DNA of 34,615 bases from CAIVAT01 sp964455285 (GTDB lineage Bacteria > Bacteroidota > Bacteroidia > Bacteroidales > FEN-979): the NCBI GenBank assembly GCA_964455285.1, contig CAYVVG010000042.1:1-34615 (forward strand), written 5' to 3'. Positions within the stretch are counted from its first letter, which is position 1; each line of letters begins with the position of its first letter. Made by a program: the position numbers and the translations under genes. The notes beneath the pieces are model-generated. The model had not been told where the DNA came from and made no database searches. It saw only the letters and a program-made list of their open reading frames with translations. Positions 10,971-19,140 of this stretch are shown here, one piece after another.

Positions 10971-12821
10971 ATGGCAAAGAAAAAAAGACCTGTGATTGAA
11001 CGGGATGACGTGGTGGTAAAATTTGTTGGTGATTCGGGCGACGGGATGCAGCTTACCGGCAGCATGTTCTCCGATGTGGCTGCACTTGTCGGGAATGACC
11101 TCGCCACTTTCCCCGATTTTCCTGCCGAAATCCGTGCGCCCCAGAATACGGTAGCCGGCGTTTCCGGCTTCCAGGTACACATGGGAAGTTCCAAGATCTT
11201 CACCACGGGCGATCTGGTCGACGTGCTGGTGGCCATGAACCCCGCCTCACTCAAAGCGAACCTGAAATGGGCCAAGAAAGGAGCAACCTTGCTGGTCGAT
11301 ACCGATTCGTTCGAAGAAAAGGCCATCGAAAAGGCGGGGTACAAGCAGAATCCGCTTACCGACACCACCCTTGAAGGGTTCCACGTAATCAAGGCTCCCA
11401 TCACCACCCTCACCAAAGAGAGCCTGCAGGACAAGGGAGTCGATACCAAAACAGCTGAGCGGAGCAAGAACATGTTCGCACTGGGCATTCTCTACTTTAT
11501 TTTCAACCGCGATCTGAAGCCCTCCTTCAAATATTTCGAGGTCAAGTTCAAGAAGAAGCCTGAGCTGATCGAGATCAACAAGATCGTCCTTCAGGCCGGT
11601 TATAATTATGCCGACACCATCGAAGCCATCGAATCGGTCATCCAGGTATCGGCTGCTTCCATGACCCGGGGCAGGTACCGCAACATCACCGGGAACATTG
11701 CCACCGCATGGGGACTGTTGGCCGCCTCCGAAAAATCGGGACGGCCGCTCTTCCTGGGCTCCTATCCCATCACCCCTGCCACGGAGATCCTGATGGAATT
11801 ATCGAAGCACAAGTCGCTTGGCGCCAAGGTTTTCCAGGCCGAAGATGAGATCGCGGGCATCTGCTCGGCAATCGGTGCCTCGTTCGCCGGATCGTTGGCC
11901 TGCACCACCACCTCCGGACCCGGTCTTTCGCTGAAAAGCGAAGCCATCGGGCTGGCCGTGATCACCGAACTCCCGCTGGTCATCGTGAATGTCCAGCGCG
12001 GCGGTCCCTCCACCGGGTTGCCCACGAAATCGGAACAGAGCGACCTGTATCAGGCTTTGTTCGGCCGCAACGGGGAGTGCCCGGTGATCGTCATCGCCGC
12101 CTCCACCTCCGACAACTGCTTCTATTATGCATACATGGCCGCCAAGCTTTCCATGGAGCACATGACACCGGTCATCCTGCTTACCGACGGATACCTCGGG
12201 TTCGGTTCCGCCTTGTTCCGCATCCCGAAAATGGCCGACATGCCCCCGATCAAGCCCCCGATCGCCGAAGCCAACGATCCTGAGTTCAAACCCTACCTCC
12301 GCAACCCCGAGACCCTGGTCCGGCAGTGGGCGATCCCGGGAACGGAAGGATTGCGTCACCGGGTGGGCGGACTCGAGAAGGAAAACATAACGGGCACTGT
12401 CTCGACCGACCCGATGAACCACCAGCTGATGGTGAACCTGCGGGCCGAAAAAGTGGAGAAGGTGGCCGGTTTCATACCGGAACAGGAGATCGACGGCACC
12501 CCCGAAGGAGAACTCCTGGTTGTCAGCTGGGGAGGAACCTATGGCGCCGTTCACTCAGCGGTGGCACAGATGCAGAAAGAAGGGAAAAGTGTCAGCCACG
12601 CCCATTTTCATTACATCATGCCCCTGCCGAAGAATACAGAACAGGTGCTGAAGGGCTTTAAAAAGATTGTCGTGTGCGAGCTCAACAACGGGCAGTTTGT
12701 CAACTACCTGCGGATGAAGTTCCCCATGTCAAACATTTACCAGTTCAACAAGGTGCAGGGCCTGCCCTTTATGATCAATGAGTTAACCGACAAGTTCAAC
12801 CAACTTCTGGAGGAGAAATAA
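10971..12821 (+). CDS. korA: 2-oxoglutarate:ferredoxin oxidoreductase alpha subunit with fused gamma domain
   Basis: A 616-residue protein. Residues about 1-190 are the gamma domain (VKFVGDSGDGMQLTGSMFSD, then DFPAEIRAPQNTVAGVSGFQ), and from about residue 240 the alpha domain begins (FLGSYPITPATEILMELSKH), with CTTTSGPGLSLKSEAIGLA and the VNVQRGGPSTGLPTK block after it. This gamma-alpha fusion plus a separate beta subunit is the KorAB type, which converts 2-oxoglutarate and CoA to succinyl-CoA with ferredoxin as acceptor, or runs in reverse in reductive metabolism. It lacks its own ferredoxin subunit; the divergent ferredoxin at 10595 is a natural partner. The TAA stop overlaps the korB ATG by one base, and GGAGG in the last codons may serve korB. 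Confidence 0.93.
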   Translation: MAKKKRPVIERDDVVVKFVGDSGDGMQLTGSMFSDVAALVGNDLATFPDFPAEIRAPQNTVAGVSGFQVHMGSSKIFTTGDLVDVLVAMNPASLKANLKWAKKGATLLVDTDSFEEKAIEKAGYKQNPLTDTTLEGFHVIKAPITTLTKESLQDKGVDTKTAERSKNMFALGILYFIFNRDLKPSFKYFEVKFKKKPELIEINKIVLQAGYNYADTIEAIESVIQVSAASMTRGRYRNITGNIATAWGLLAASEKSGRPLFLGSYPITPATEILMELSKHKSLGAKVFQAEDEIAGICSAIGASFAGSLACTTTSGPGLSLKSEAIGLAVITELPLVIVNVQRGGPSTGLPTKSEQSDLYQALFGRNGECPVIVIAASTSDNCFYYAYMAAKLSMEHMTPVILLTDGYLGFGSALFRIPKMADMPPIKPPIAEANDPEFKPYLRNPETLVRQWAIPGTEGLRHRVGGLEKENITGTVSTDPMNHQLMVNLRAEKVEKVAGFIPEQEIDGTPEGELLVVSWGGTYGAVHSAVAQMQKEGKSVSHAHFHYIMPLPKNTEQVLKGFKKIVVCELNNGQFVNYLRMKFPMSNIYQFNKVQGLPFMINELTDKFNQLLEEK

Positions 12822-13858
12822 TGGAATTCATCAATATGACCGTTGAACGCTCGAAAGTTCAACTGACCAAAGCGGATTTTGAAAGCGACCAGATGGTAAA
12901 ATGGTGCCCGGGATGCGGCGGCCATGCCATCCTCAGCGCCGTGGAACGTGTTTTCCCGAAGATCGGGTACCGGAAAGAGAACTTCTGCATGGTATCGGGC
13001 ATCGGTTGTTCCTCGCGCTTTCCCTATTATGTCAACACTTACGGGATTCATGGCATCCACGGCCGGGCGGCAGCCATTTCCACCGGCGTAAAGGTGGCGA
13101 ACCCCAGGCTCAGTGTCTGGACCGTCACCGGCGACGGCGACGCGTTGGCCATCGGCGGAAATCACTTCATCCACGTGATCCGCCGCAATGTCGACCTCAA
13201 CATCCTGCTTTTCAACAACCAGATCTACGGCCTGACCAAAGGACAGTTCTCTCCCACAACGCCGATGGGCAAGGTCACCAAAACATCGCCGATGGGAACC
13301 ATCGAACACCCGTTCAATATTGGCGAACTGGTGATTGGCGCGCAGGGGACTTTCTTTGCCCGGGTGCCCGACAACAACCTCAACCTGATGACCGAATGCA
13401 TGTTCGACGCGGCCAAGCACGACGGCACCTCCGTGACCGAGATCATGGAGAACTGCATCATTTTTGCCGATAAAGCCCATGCACAGGTCACTGGCAAGGA
13501 GGTGAAAGATGAGAACATGCTCATCCTCAAGAACGGCCAGCCCATGGTCTTCGGAAAGAACAACGAAAAGGGGCTGATCCTGAAGGATACCATGCTCGAA
13601 GTGGCCGAGGTCGGGAAGAACGGCATTACCCTTGATGATATCCTTGTTCATGACCAGTACAGCCAGGATCCGGGCATCCACCTGATGCTTGCGAAACTCG
13701 CCCCGCCTACCTTCCCCATGGTGTTCGGCGTGATCCGTTCGGCCATGTTCCCAACCTACGATGACCTGGTGGAAGAGCAGATCAAGTACGCCAAGGAAAC
13801 ATCGAAGATCAAGAACGTCGACGACCTGCTCAACTCGGGAGATACCTGGGAAATTTAA
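12821..13858 (+). CDS. korB: 2-oxoglutarate:ferredoxin oxidoreductase beta subunit
   Basis: A 345-residue TPP- and cluster-binding subunit. Cys29 and Cys32 (WCPGCGG), Cys63 (GIGCSSRF) and Cys212 (ENCIIFAD) are placed to hold the [4Fe-4S] cluster. The TPP/Mg motif is TGDGDALAIGGNH (Gly104 on), followed by FNNQIYGLTKGQFSPTT. The GIHGIHGRAAAISTGVK segment is typical of KorB. Its start overlaps the korA stop (TAATG) and is preceded by GGAGG at about seven bases, which suggests coupled translation and equal subunit amounts. Length and motifs are normal for the family. 2-Oxoglutarate is the likely substrate; the broader 2-oxoacid specificity of some relatives cannot be ruled out. Confidence 0.93.
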   Translation: MEFINMTVERSKVQLTKADFESDQMVKWCPGCGGHAILSAVERVFPKIGYRKENFCMVSGIGCSSRFPYYVNTYGIHGIHGRAAAISTGVKVANPRLSVWTVTGDGDALAIGGNHFIHVIRRNVDLNILLFNNQIYGLTKGQFSPTTPMGKVTKTSPMGTIEHPFNIGELVIGAQGTFFARVPDNNLNLMTECMFDAAKHDGTSVTEIMENCIIFADKAHAQVTGKEVKDENMLILKNGQPMVFGKNNEKGLILKDTMLEVAEVGKNGITLDDILVHDQYSQDPGIHLMLAKLAPPTFPMVFGVIRSAMFPTYDDLVEEQIKYAKETSKIKNVDDLLNSGDTWEI

Positions 13859-13894
13859 TTGATTGCCAGGAAAACATTTACCGGGTTTTCATGG

Positions 13895-13902
13895 TAATTT
13901 TG
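13895..13902 (+). promoter_or_regulatory. -7-like box (TAATTTTG) immediately before tilS
   Basis: TAATTTTG matches TAnnTTTG and ends only four bases before the tilS ATG at 13907. If used, transcription would begin at or within a few bases of the start codon, giving a leaderless or nearly leaderless message. No -33 partner is evident. Confidence 0.4.
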
Positions 13903-13906
13903 TGCT

Positions 13907-15253
13907 ATGGAAACCACGGACCTGTTACGCTTTGTTCAGGCAAGAAAAATGTTCCTTGCACAGGAACCCATCCTGCTGGCGATCAGTGGGGGGATCGATT
14001 CCATGGTCATGGCCGACCTGTTTCACCGGTGCGGGTACCGGTTTGGGATCGCACACTGCAACTTCGGACTCCGGGGTGAGGAGAGTGAGGCCGACGAGCA
14101 ATTCGTCAGGCTGAAAGCGGCTCAGCTGAATGTGCCTTTCCATACCGAGCGGTTTGACACCCGGGAAAGAGCCCGGCGAAACCGGGTTTCCATCCAGATG
14201 GCCGCCCGGGAGCTCCGGTACGACTGGTTTGACAAGATCCGGCAAGAGCACGGGTACCGGTACACAGCCACGGCCCACCACCTCGACGACCAGGCCGAAA
14301 CCTTCCTGATCAATCTTGCCCGCGGAACGGGGATTGCAGGATTGCATGGAATACCCGTTCAAACCGGAAGCATCATTCGTCCACTGATGTTCACCGGGCG
14401 CGCAGAGATCGAAGCGTATGCCCGGCGACACAAGGTCGCGTTCCGGCACGATCACTCGAACGATGAGTTGAAGTACACCCGGAACCGGGTCAGGCAGGAG
14501 ATCGTCCCGGCCCTGAAAAAACTGAACCCCGATTTTATCCGGGGGTTGAGCGAGACCATCCGAAGGATCAGCGAGTTCGAACAAGCCGGCCAACACGAAC
14601 TCGAGACCTGGAGTGCAAAGGCCGTTCGCAGGCAGGACAACGAATGGGTACTGGATATCGGCACGATCCCAGTCGATCGCCCACCCGGGCCCTACCTTTG
14701 GAAGGTGATGGCTCCCTTCGGATTTAACGAGACCCAACTCGACAACCTGCTGCGATGTCTTCATGGCGAGGGGAGAAGAAGATTTTCATCGGCCACCCAC
14801 AGGCTCGACCGCGAAAAAGGATGCATCCGGATAAGCCGGAAAGAAAAAAAAGCGGTGGACAGGGAGTATGAAATTGAACTTTTCAGCCGCTCAAAAAAAA
14901 TGAGCCGCCCTCTATCCCTTCATTACCGAAGGATCACGGCTGTTGATTCCTATGAGATCCCGGCAACCGGGGCGATTGCCAGTCTCGATTTCGGAAAGCT
15001 GGTGTTCCCGCTCATCCTGCGCCGATGGAGAGCCGGCGACTCCTTTCACCCGCTCGGCATGAGGAAACGCAAGAAGATCAGTGATTTCTTCATCGATCAA
15101 AAAGTGGTGCAAAAAGACCGCGAAGAGGCCTGGCTGCTGTCTTCCGGAGGCCAGATCGTCTGGATACTGGGACACCGGATCGACCACCGGTACCGGGTGA
15201 CCATTGCGACACGAGAGATCCTGCGGATTGAAATTGTGAATCGCGACACGTGA
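13907..15253 (+). CDS. tilS: tRNA(Ile)-lysidine synthetase TilS
   Basis: A 448-residue enzyme that adds lysine to cytidine 34 of the tRNA reading AUA, changing its identity from Met to Ile; it is essential in most bacteria. The ATP pyrophosphatase loop is SGGIDS at residues 27-32, followed by HCNFGLRGEESEADEQF and TAHHLDDQAETFLINLARGTG, all diagnostic. The C-terminal region includes the FPLILRRWRAGDSFHPLGM block of the TilS C-terminal domain, so the protein is full length. It starts at the ATG just after a -7-like promoter box. It is followed by mtnP after 55 bases that contain a heptad repeat. Confidence 0.95.
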   Translation: METTDLLRFVQARKMFLAQEPILLAISGGIDSMVMADLFHRCGYRFGIAHCNFGLRGEESEADEQFVRLKAAQLNVPFHTERFDTRERARRNRVSIQMAARELRYDWFDKIRQEHGYRYTATAHHLDDQAETFLINLARGTGIAGLHGIPVQTGSIIRPLMFTGRAEIEAYARRHKVAFRHDHSNDELKYTRNRVRQEIVPALKKLNPDFIRGLSETIRRISEFEQAGQHELETWSAKAVRRQDNEWVLDIGTIPVDRPPGPYLWKVMAPFGFNETQLDNLLRCLHGEGRRRFSSATHRLDREKGCIRISRKEKKAVDREYEIELFSRSKKMSRPLSLHYRRITAVDSYEIPATGAIASLDFGKLVFPLILRRWRAGDSFHPLGMRKRKKISDFFIDQKVVQKDREEAWLLSSGGQIVWILGHRIDHRYRVTIATREILRIEIVNRDT

Positions 15254-15273
15254 CACGGAACACGTGACATGAT
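15246..15273 (+). repeat. Heptad-periodic repeat between tilS and mtnP
   Basis: Four seven-base units in register read ACACGTG, ACACGGA, ACACGTG, ACATGAT; the ten-base word ACACGTGACA occurs at 15246 and 15260. The tilS stop codon falls inside the array, as the beta-subunit stop does in the array at 2975. Confidence 0.6.
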
Positions 15274-15308
15274 CCGAAATTCTTCTAAATTAGCTCAAAA
15301 TTTTCCTT

Positions 15309-16079
15309 ATGATCAGGATCGGCATCATCGGAGGCACGGGCCTCGAGAAACTCGATATTTTTGACGACACCCGCGAAATGGCCGTCACCACACCATATGG
15401 TGATCCCAGCTCCACGCTGTTTTACGGAAGAAGCAGTTCGAGTGAGATTTATATACTTTCGCGGCATGGACGCGACCACTCCATCCCTCCCACCCAGGTC
15501 AACAACCGGGCGAATATTGCGGCGCTGAAACAACTTGACTGCCGCCTGATCATCGCCACCACGGCCTGCGGAAGCCTGCGTGAGGAGATCGGCCGCGGCG
15601 ACCTGGTCATCGCCGACCAGTTCATCGACTTCACGCGCCACCGTGTCAACACTTTTTTCGACCACTTCGCTCCCGGTCAGCTCGGGCACACGGCAATGGC
15701 AGACCCGTTCGACGAATCCCTGCGTTCGTTGCTCATCGAAGGGTGCCGGCTTGCGGATTACCGGCACCATCCCACCGGCACGATCGTGACCATCGAGGGG
15801 CCCCGGTTCTCTACCCGCGCCGAATCCCGGATGTTCCGGATGCTGGGGGCCGATGTGATCAACATGAGCATAGCTCCCGAAGCCAGCCTGGCCGTCGAAG
15901 CCGGCATCCCATACGCTGCCGTTGCTCTTTCAACCGACTACGATTCGTGGAAACAAGACGAGGAACCCGTCACCTGGGAAGATGTTCTGAGGGTATTCAA
16001 CGAAAATGTTAAAAACGTAACGGCCCTGTTGGCCTGGGCAGTCAACATGTTGGGCGACAAGGCATCAGGGGAAAATTAA
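15309..16079 (+). CDS. mtnP: S-methyl-5'-thioadenosine phosphorylase
   Basis: A 256-residue member of the purine nucleoside phosphorylase / MTAP family. It begins IRIGIIGGTGLEKL with the phosphate-binding loop, has SRHGRDHSIPPTQVNNRAN, then GPRFSTRAESRMFR, and the nucleoside-binding NMSIAPEASLAVEAGI. The later STDYDSW motif carries the Asp that recognises adenine in MTAP rather than the Asn of guanosine or inosine enzymes. It would split methylthioadenosine from polyamine or SAM metabolism into adenine and methylthioribose-1-phosphate. A TAAATTAG sequence at 15286-15293 resembles a -7 box with one mismatch. It is convergent with eno, with a hairpin between them. Confidence 0.9.
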   Translation: MIRIGIIGGTGLEKLDIFDDTREMAVTTPYGDPSSTLFYGRSSSSEIYILSRHGRDHSIPPTQVNNRANIAALKQLDCRLIIATTACGSLREEIGRGDLVIADQFIDFTRHRVNTFFDHFAPGQLGHTAMADPFDESLRSLLIEGCRLADYRHHPTGTIVTIEGPRFSTRAESRMFRMLGADVINMSIAPEASLAVEAGIPYAAVALSTDYDSWKQDEEPVTWEDVLRVFNENVKNVTALLAWAVNMLGDKASGEN

Positions 16080-16080
16080 G

Positions 16081-16115
16081 CGGAGCAACCTTTCCATAGG
16101 GTACAGGTTGCTCCG
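16081..16115. terminator. Hairpin between convergent mtnP and eno
   Basis: CGGAGCAACCT at 16081-16091 and AGGTTGCTCCG at 16105-16115 form an 11-base perfect stem with a 13-base loop, directly after the mtnP stop. On the plus strand the next T-rich stretch is about 12 bases away; on the minus strand CTTAATTTT follows directly. It could therefore serve both genes, better for eno. Confidence 0.6.
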
Positions 16116-16138
16116 TCACGATGTCACTTTATCTCTTT

Positions 16139-17428
16139 TTACCGGGCGTATTTAAAACTCTTTCCCGGATATTTCGCGGTATCGCCCAACTGCTCTTCAA
16201 TGCGGAGGAGCTGGTTGTACTTGGCGATCCGGTCGGTCCTGCAGGCCGATCCGGTTTTGATCAGCCCGGTGTTGAGGGCCACAGCAAGGTCGGCAATGGT
16301 CACATCCTCGGTTTCGCCCGACCGGTGGCTCATCACGGCCGTATAACCGTTGCGATATGCCATGTTCACCGCATTGATGGTCTCGGTAAGGGTACCGATC
16401 TGGTTCACCTTGATGAGGATGGAATTGGCCACACCCTTCCTGATCCCCTGGGCCAGGCGTTCCACGTTGGTCACGAACAGGTCGTCGCCGACCAGTTGGA
16501 TCTTGTTGCCCAGTTCCTTGGTCATCAGCTTCCATCCATCCCAGTCGTCCTCCGCCATCCCGTCTTCGATCGAAATGATCGGGTAGCGTTTTACCCAGTC
16601 TTTCCAGAAGGCGACCATATCGGCCGGCGAGAGTTTTTCGCCGGTGGATTTCTTCAGGTGATAGACGTTTTCTTCGGGGATAAAATATTCGGAGGAGGCC
16701 GGGTCGAGCGCGATGCAGATATCGTCGCCCGGTTTGTATCCGGCCAATTCGATCGCCTTCAGGATCACCTTCAGGGCCTCTTCATTCGATTTCAGGTTCG
16801 GTGCAAAACCCCCTTCATCGCCCACGTTGGTTGAATATTTTCCCTTTTTCAGTACGTTCTTGAGGTTGTGAAACACTTCGGCGCCCATCCGCAGGCCTTC
16901 ACTGAAAGAGGAGGCGCCCACCGGCATGATCATGAATTCCTGGAAGTCGATGGAGTTGTCGGCGTGCGACCCTCCGTTCAGGATGTTCATCATGGGGATG
17001 GGAAGGGTTTGGGCAGCGACACCGCCGACATACCGGTACAGTTCCTGGCCGGAGATCTGGGCGGCGGCATGAGCGGCTGCCAGGGAGACGCCAAGGATGG
17101 CGTTGGCTCCGAGTTTCGACTTGTTGGGAGTTCCGTCGAGCTCGATCAGACGGTTGTCCAGTTCGATCTGTTCCGATACGAACATACCCTGAATCTCGGA
17201 AGCGATCAGCGAATTGACATTTTGGACGGCTTGCAACACACCCTTTCCGAGGTATGTTTTCTTGTCGCCATCGCGCAGTTCAACTGCCTCGTGCACCCCG
17301 GTGGATGCTCCCGATGGAACGGCTGCGCGGCCGATGACGCCGCCTTCGGTGATGATATCGACCTCGATCGTGGGATTTCCCCTCGAATCGAGGATCTGCC
17401 TTGCATGGGTGGAAAGAATGGTACTCAT
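16139..17428 (-). CDS. eno: Enolase
   Basis: A 429-residue enolase converting 2-phosphoglycerate to phosphoenolpyruvate in glycolysis. The N-terminus ARQILDSRGNPTIEVD, the flexible loop GASTGVHEAVELRD, NGGSHADNSIDFQEFM with the catalytic His, ISIEDGMAEDDWDGW, GDDLFVTN (Mg ligand Asp), KVNQIGTLTET with the catalytic Lys, and MSHRSGETEDVTIAD are all intact. It follows rplQ on the same strand, a common place for eno in Bacteroidota, but a strong 14-base hairpin lies between them, so it may receive only read-through from the ribosomal cluster or have its own promoter. I saw no TAnnTTTG box in the gap. Confidence 0.97.
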   Translation of the reverse strand: MSTILSTHARQILDSRGNPTIEVDIITEGGVIGRAAVPSGASTGVHEAVELRDGDKKTYLGKGVLQAVQNVNSLIASEIQGMFVSEQIELDNRLIELDGTPNKSKLGANAILGVSLAAAHAAAQISGQELYRYVGGVAAQTLPIPMMNILNGGSHADNSIDFQEFMIMPVGASSFSEGLRMGAEVFHNLKNVLKKGKYSTNVGDEGGFAPNLKSNEEALKVILKAIELAGYKPGDDICIALDPASSEYFIPEENVYHLKKSTGEKLSPADMVAFWKDWVKRYPIISIEDGMAEDDWDGWKLMTKELGNKIQLVGDDLFVTNVERLAQGIRKGVANSILIKVNQIGTLTETINAVNMAYRNGYTAVMSHRSGETEDVTIADLAVALNTGLIKTGSACRTDRIAKYNQLLRIEEQLGDTAKYPGKSFKYAR

Positions 17429-17457
17429 GATATTTTGTTTTTATATGTCATAGAAAC

Positions 17458-17495
17458 GGAAAAGGATAACACTGTATTGTTTGTTATCCTTTTCC
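17458..17495 (-). terminator. Strong hairpin between rplQ and eno
   Basis: GGAAAAGGATAACA (17458-17471) and TGTTATCCTTTTCC (17482-17495) form a perfect 14-base stem with a 10-base loop. On the minus strand it is followed by GTTTCTATG, which is only moderately T-rich. It probably ends most of the ribosomal-cluster transcripts, with possible partial read-through into eno. Confidence 0.7.
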
Positions 17496-17521
17496 CGGGT
17501 TATTCCGTAATACCAGTCCGA

Positions 17522-18124
17522 TCAGGCTTCGGGCTGCGTTTCTTCCGGTTTGGCCTCCTCCGGTTTGACGGCCGGTTCTTCCCTGACCTCCGTTTCTTTT
17601 TCAGCAACCGGTTCGTCAGCCTTTTTCGGTGACTTCTTCGGCTTGGGGGTCTCTCCGGTCGTTTCTTTTGCGGCTACCTCGTCATCGGCGGCTTTCTTCT
17701 TGGTCCCTGTCCTTCTGCGCCGGGTTGCCTTGGCCTTGCTTTCGTCTTTTACCGAAAGCATGGCTTCGTTGTAGTCGACCAGTTCGATGAGGCACATCTC
17801 GGCATTGTCACCAAAGCGGTTGCCGGTTTTCAGGATACGGGTATATCCGCCGGGACGTTCCATGATCTTCTTTGAAATTTCCCGGAAAAGTTCGGTCACA
17901 GCCTCTTTGCTTTGCAGGTAGCTGAAAACCGTGCGGCGTGAATGGGTTGTATCCTCTTTCGATTTGGTGATCAGCGGTTCGATAAAAACGCGCAGGGCTT
18001 TCGCCTTCGAAACGGTCGTGTGGATTCGCTTATGGAGGATCAGCGATGCCGCCATATTCGACAGCATGGCTTTCCGGTGTGCACTTTTCCTTCCTAAATG
18101 GTTGAATTTCTTCTGGTGTCTCAT
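17522..18124 (-). CDS. rplQ: Ribosomal protein L17 with long charged C-terminal tail
   Basis: A 200-residue L17. Residues 1 to about 121 are the normal core (MRHQKKFNHLGRKSAHRKAM through CLIELVDYNEA). The last 75 or so residues are a low-complexity tail rich in Lys, Glu, Ala and Pro, first basic (TRRRRTGTKKK), then acidic with repeated PEE and EKE words. L17 sits near the exit of the nascent-peptide tunnel on the large subunit, so the tail would hang outside the ribosome. The gene starts five bases after the rpoA stop and is last in the cluster before the hairpin. Confidence 0.95.
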   Translation of the reverse strand: MRHQKKFNHLGRKSAHRKAMLSNMAASLILHKRIHTTVSKAKALRVFIEPLITKSKEDTTHSRRTVFSYLQSKEAVTELFREISKKIMERPGGYTRILKTGNRFGDNAEMCLIELVDYNEAMLSVKDESKAKATRRRRTGTKKKAADDEVAAKETTGETPKPKKSPKKADEPVAEKETEVREEPAVKPEEAKPEETQPEA

Positions 18125-18129
18125 CTCGG

Positions 18130-19122
18130 TTAATCCTTATCTAATTTATATTTCGTAGTGTTCATGCCGAATTCAAGTCCCTTCGACTTTACGAGTTCTT
18201 CGAGTTCGGTCAGCGATTTCTTGCCGAAATTGCGAAATTTCAGCAGGTCGTTCTTATTGAAGGCCACGAGATCGCCGAGGTATTCGACATCTGCCGCTTT
18301 GAGGCAGTTCAGTGCCCTTACCGAGAGGTCCATATCGACCAACTTGGTCTTGAGCAACTGCCGGATATGCAGTGATGTTTCATCGAATTCCTCCGTCACT
18401 GCCTTCTCTGACGAGTCGAGGGTGATCCGTTCATCGGAGAAGAGCATAAAATGATGGATCAGGATCTTGGCCGCCTCTTTCAGGGCGTTCTTGGGATGGA
18501 TCGACCCGTCGGTCACCACTTCGAGAACCAGTTTCTCATAGTCGGTCTTCTGCTCGACGCGGAAATTCTCCACGTTGAACGTCACGTTCTTGATGGGGGT
18601 ATGTACCGAGTCGATGGCGATTCGTCCCAGGGAAGAGCTCAGCGTCTTGTTCTCCTCGGCCGGCACGTAACCGCGTCCTTTGTCGACGGAGATCTCGACG
18701 GTCAGTTTCACGTTGGGTTCCATGTGGCAGACCACCACCTCAGGGTTCAGCACCTGGAACACCGACAGGAACTTGTTGATATCGCCGGCTTTGAATTCTT
18801 TCTGCTGGGCAATGATCACGGTGACCTTTTCGGAGCTTTCCGATTCGATCAGGCGTTTGAACCTGATCTGCTTAAGGTTCAGGATGATCTCGGTCACATC
18901 TTCGATCACACCCTTGATGGTCGAAAATTCCTGTTCCACCCCCTCGATCTTCACCGACGTGATAGCGAAACCTTCCAGGGAAGAGAGCAGGATCCTTCTG
19001 AGCGAATTTCCGATGGTCACTCCGAAACCGGGTTCAAGCGGGCGAAACTCAAACACCCCCCTGCACTCGTCGGCTTCGACCATGATAACCTTGTCAGGTT
19101 TCTGGAACGGTAATATTGCCAT
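18130..19122 (-). CDS. rpoA: RNA polymerase alpha subunit
   Basis: A 330-residue alpha subunit. The N-terminal dimerisation domain shows EPGFGVTIGNSLRRILLSSL and the C-terminal domain shows VRALNCLKAADVEYLGDL and LLKFRNFGKKSLTELEELV, the two helix-hairpin-helix parts that contact DNA and activators. Both domains are complete. It assembles the polymerase core. It is placed between rpsD (18 bases upstream) and rplQ (5 bases downstream), the usual alpha-operon order. Confidence 0.97.
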   Translation of the reverse strand: MAILPFQKPDKVIMVEADECRGVFEFRPLEPGFGVTIGNSLRRILLSSLEGFAITSVKIEGVEQEFSTIKGVIEDVTEIILNLKQIRFKRLIESESSEKVTVIIAQQKEFKAGDINKFLSVFQVLNPEVVVCHMEPNVKLTVEISVDKGRGYVPAEENKTLSSSLGRIAIDSVHTPIKNVTFNVENFRVEQKTDYEKLVLEVVTDGSIHPKNALKEAAKILIHHFMLFSDERITLDSSEKAVTEEFDETSLHIRQLLKTKLVDMDLSVRALNCLKAADVEYLGDLVAFNKNDLLKFRNFGKKSLTELEELVKSKGLEFGMNTTKYKLDKD

Positions 19123-19140
19123 ATAAGTAAGTTTTTATTA

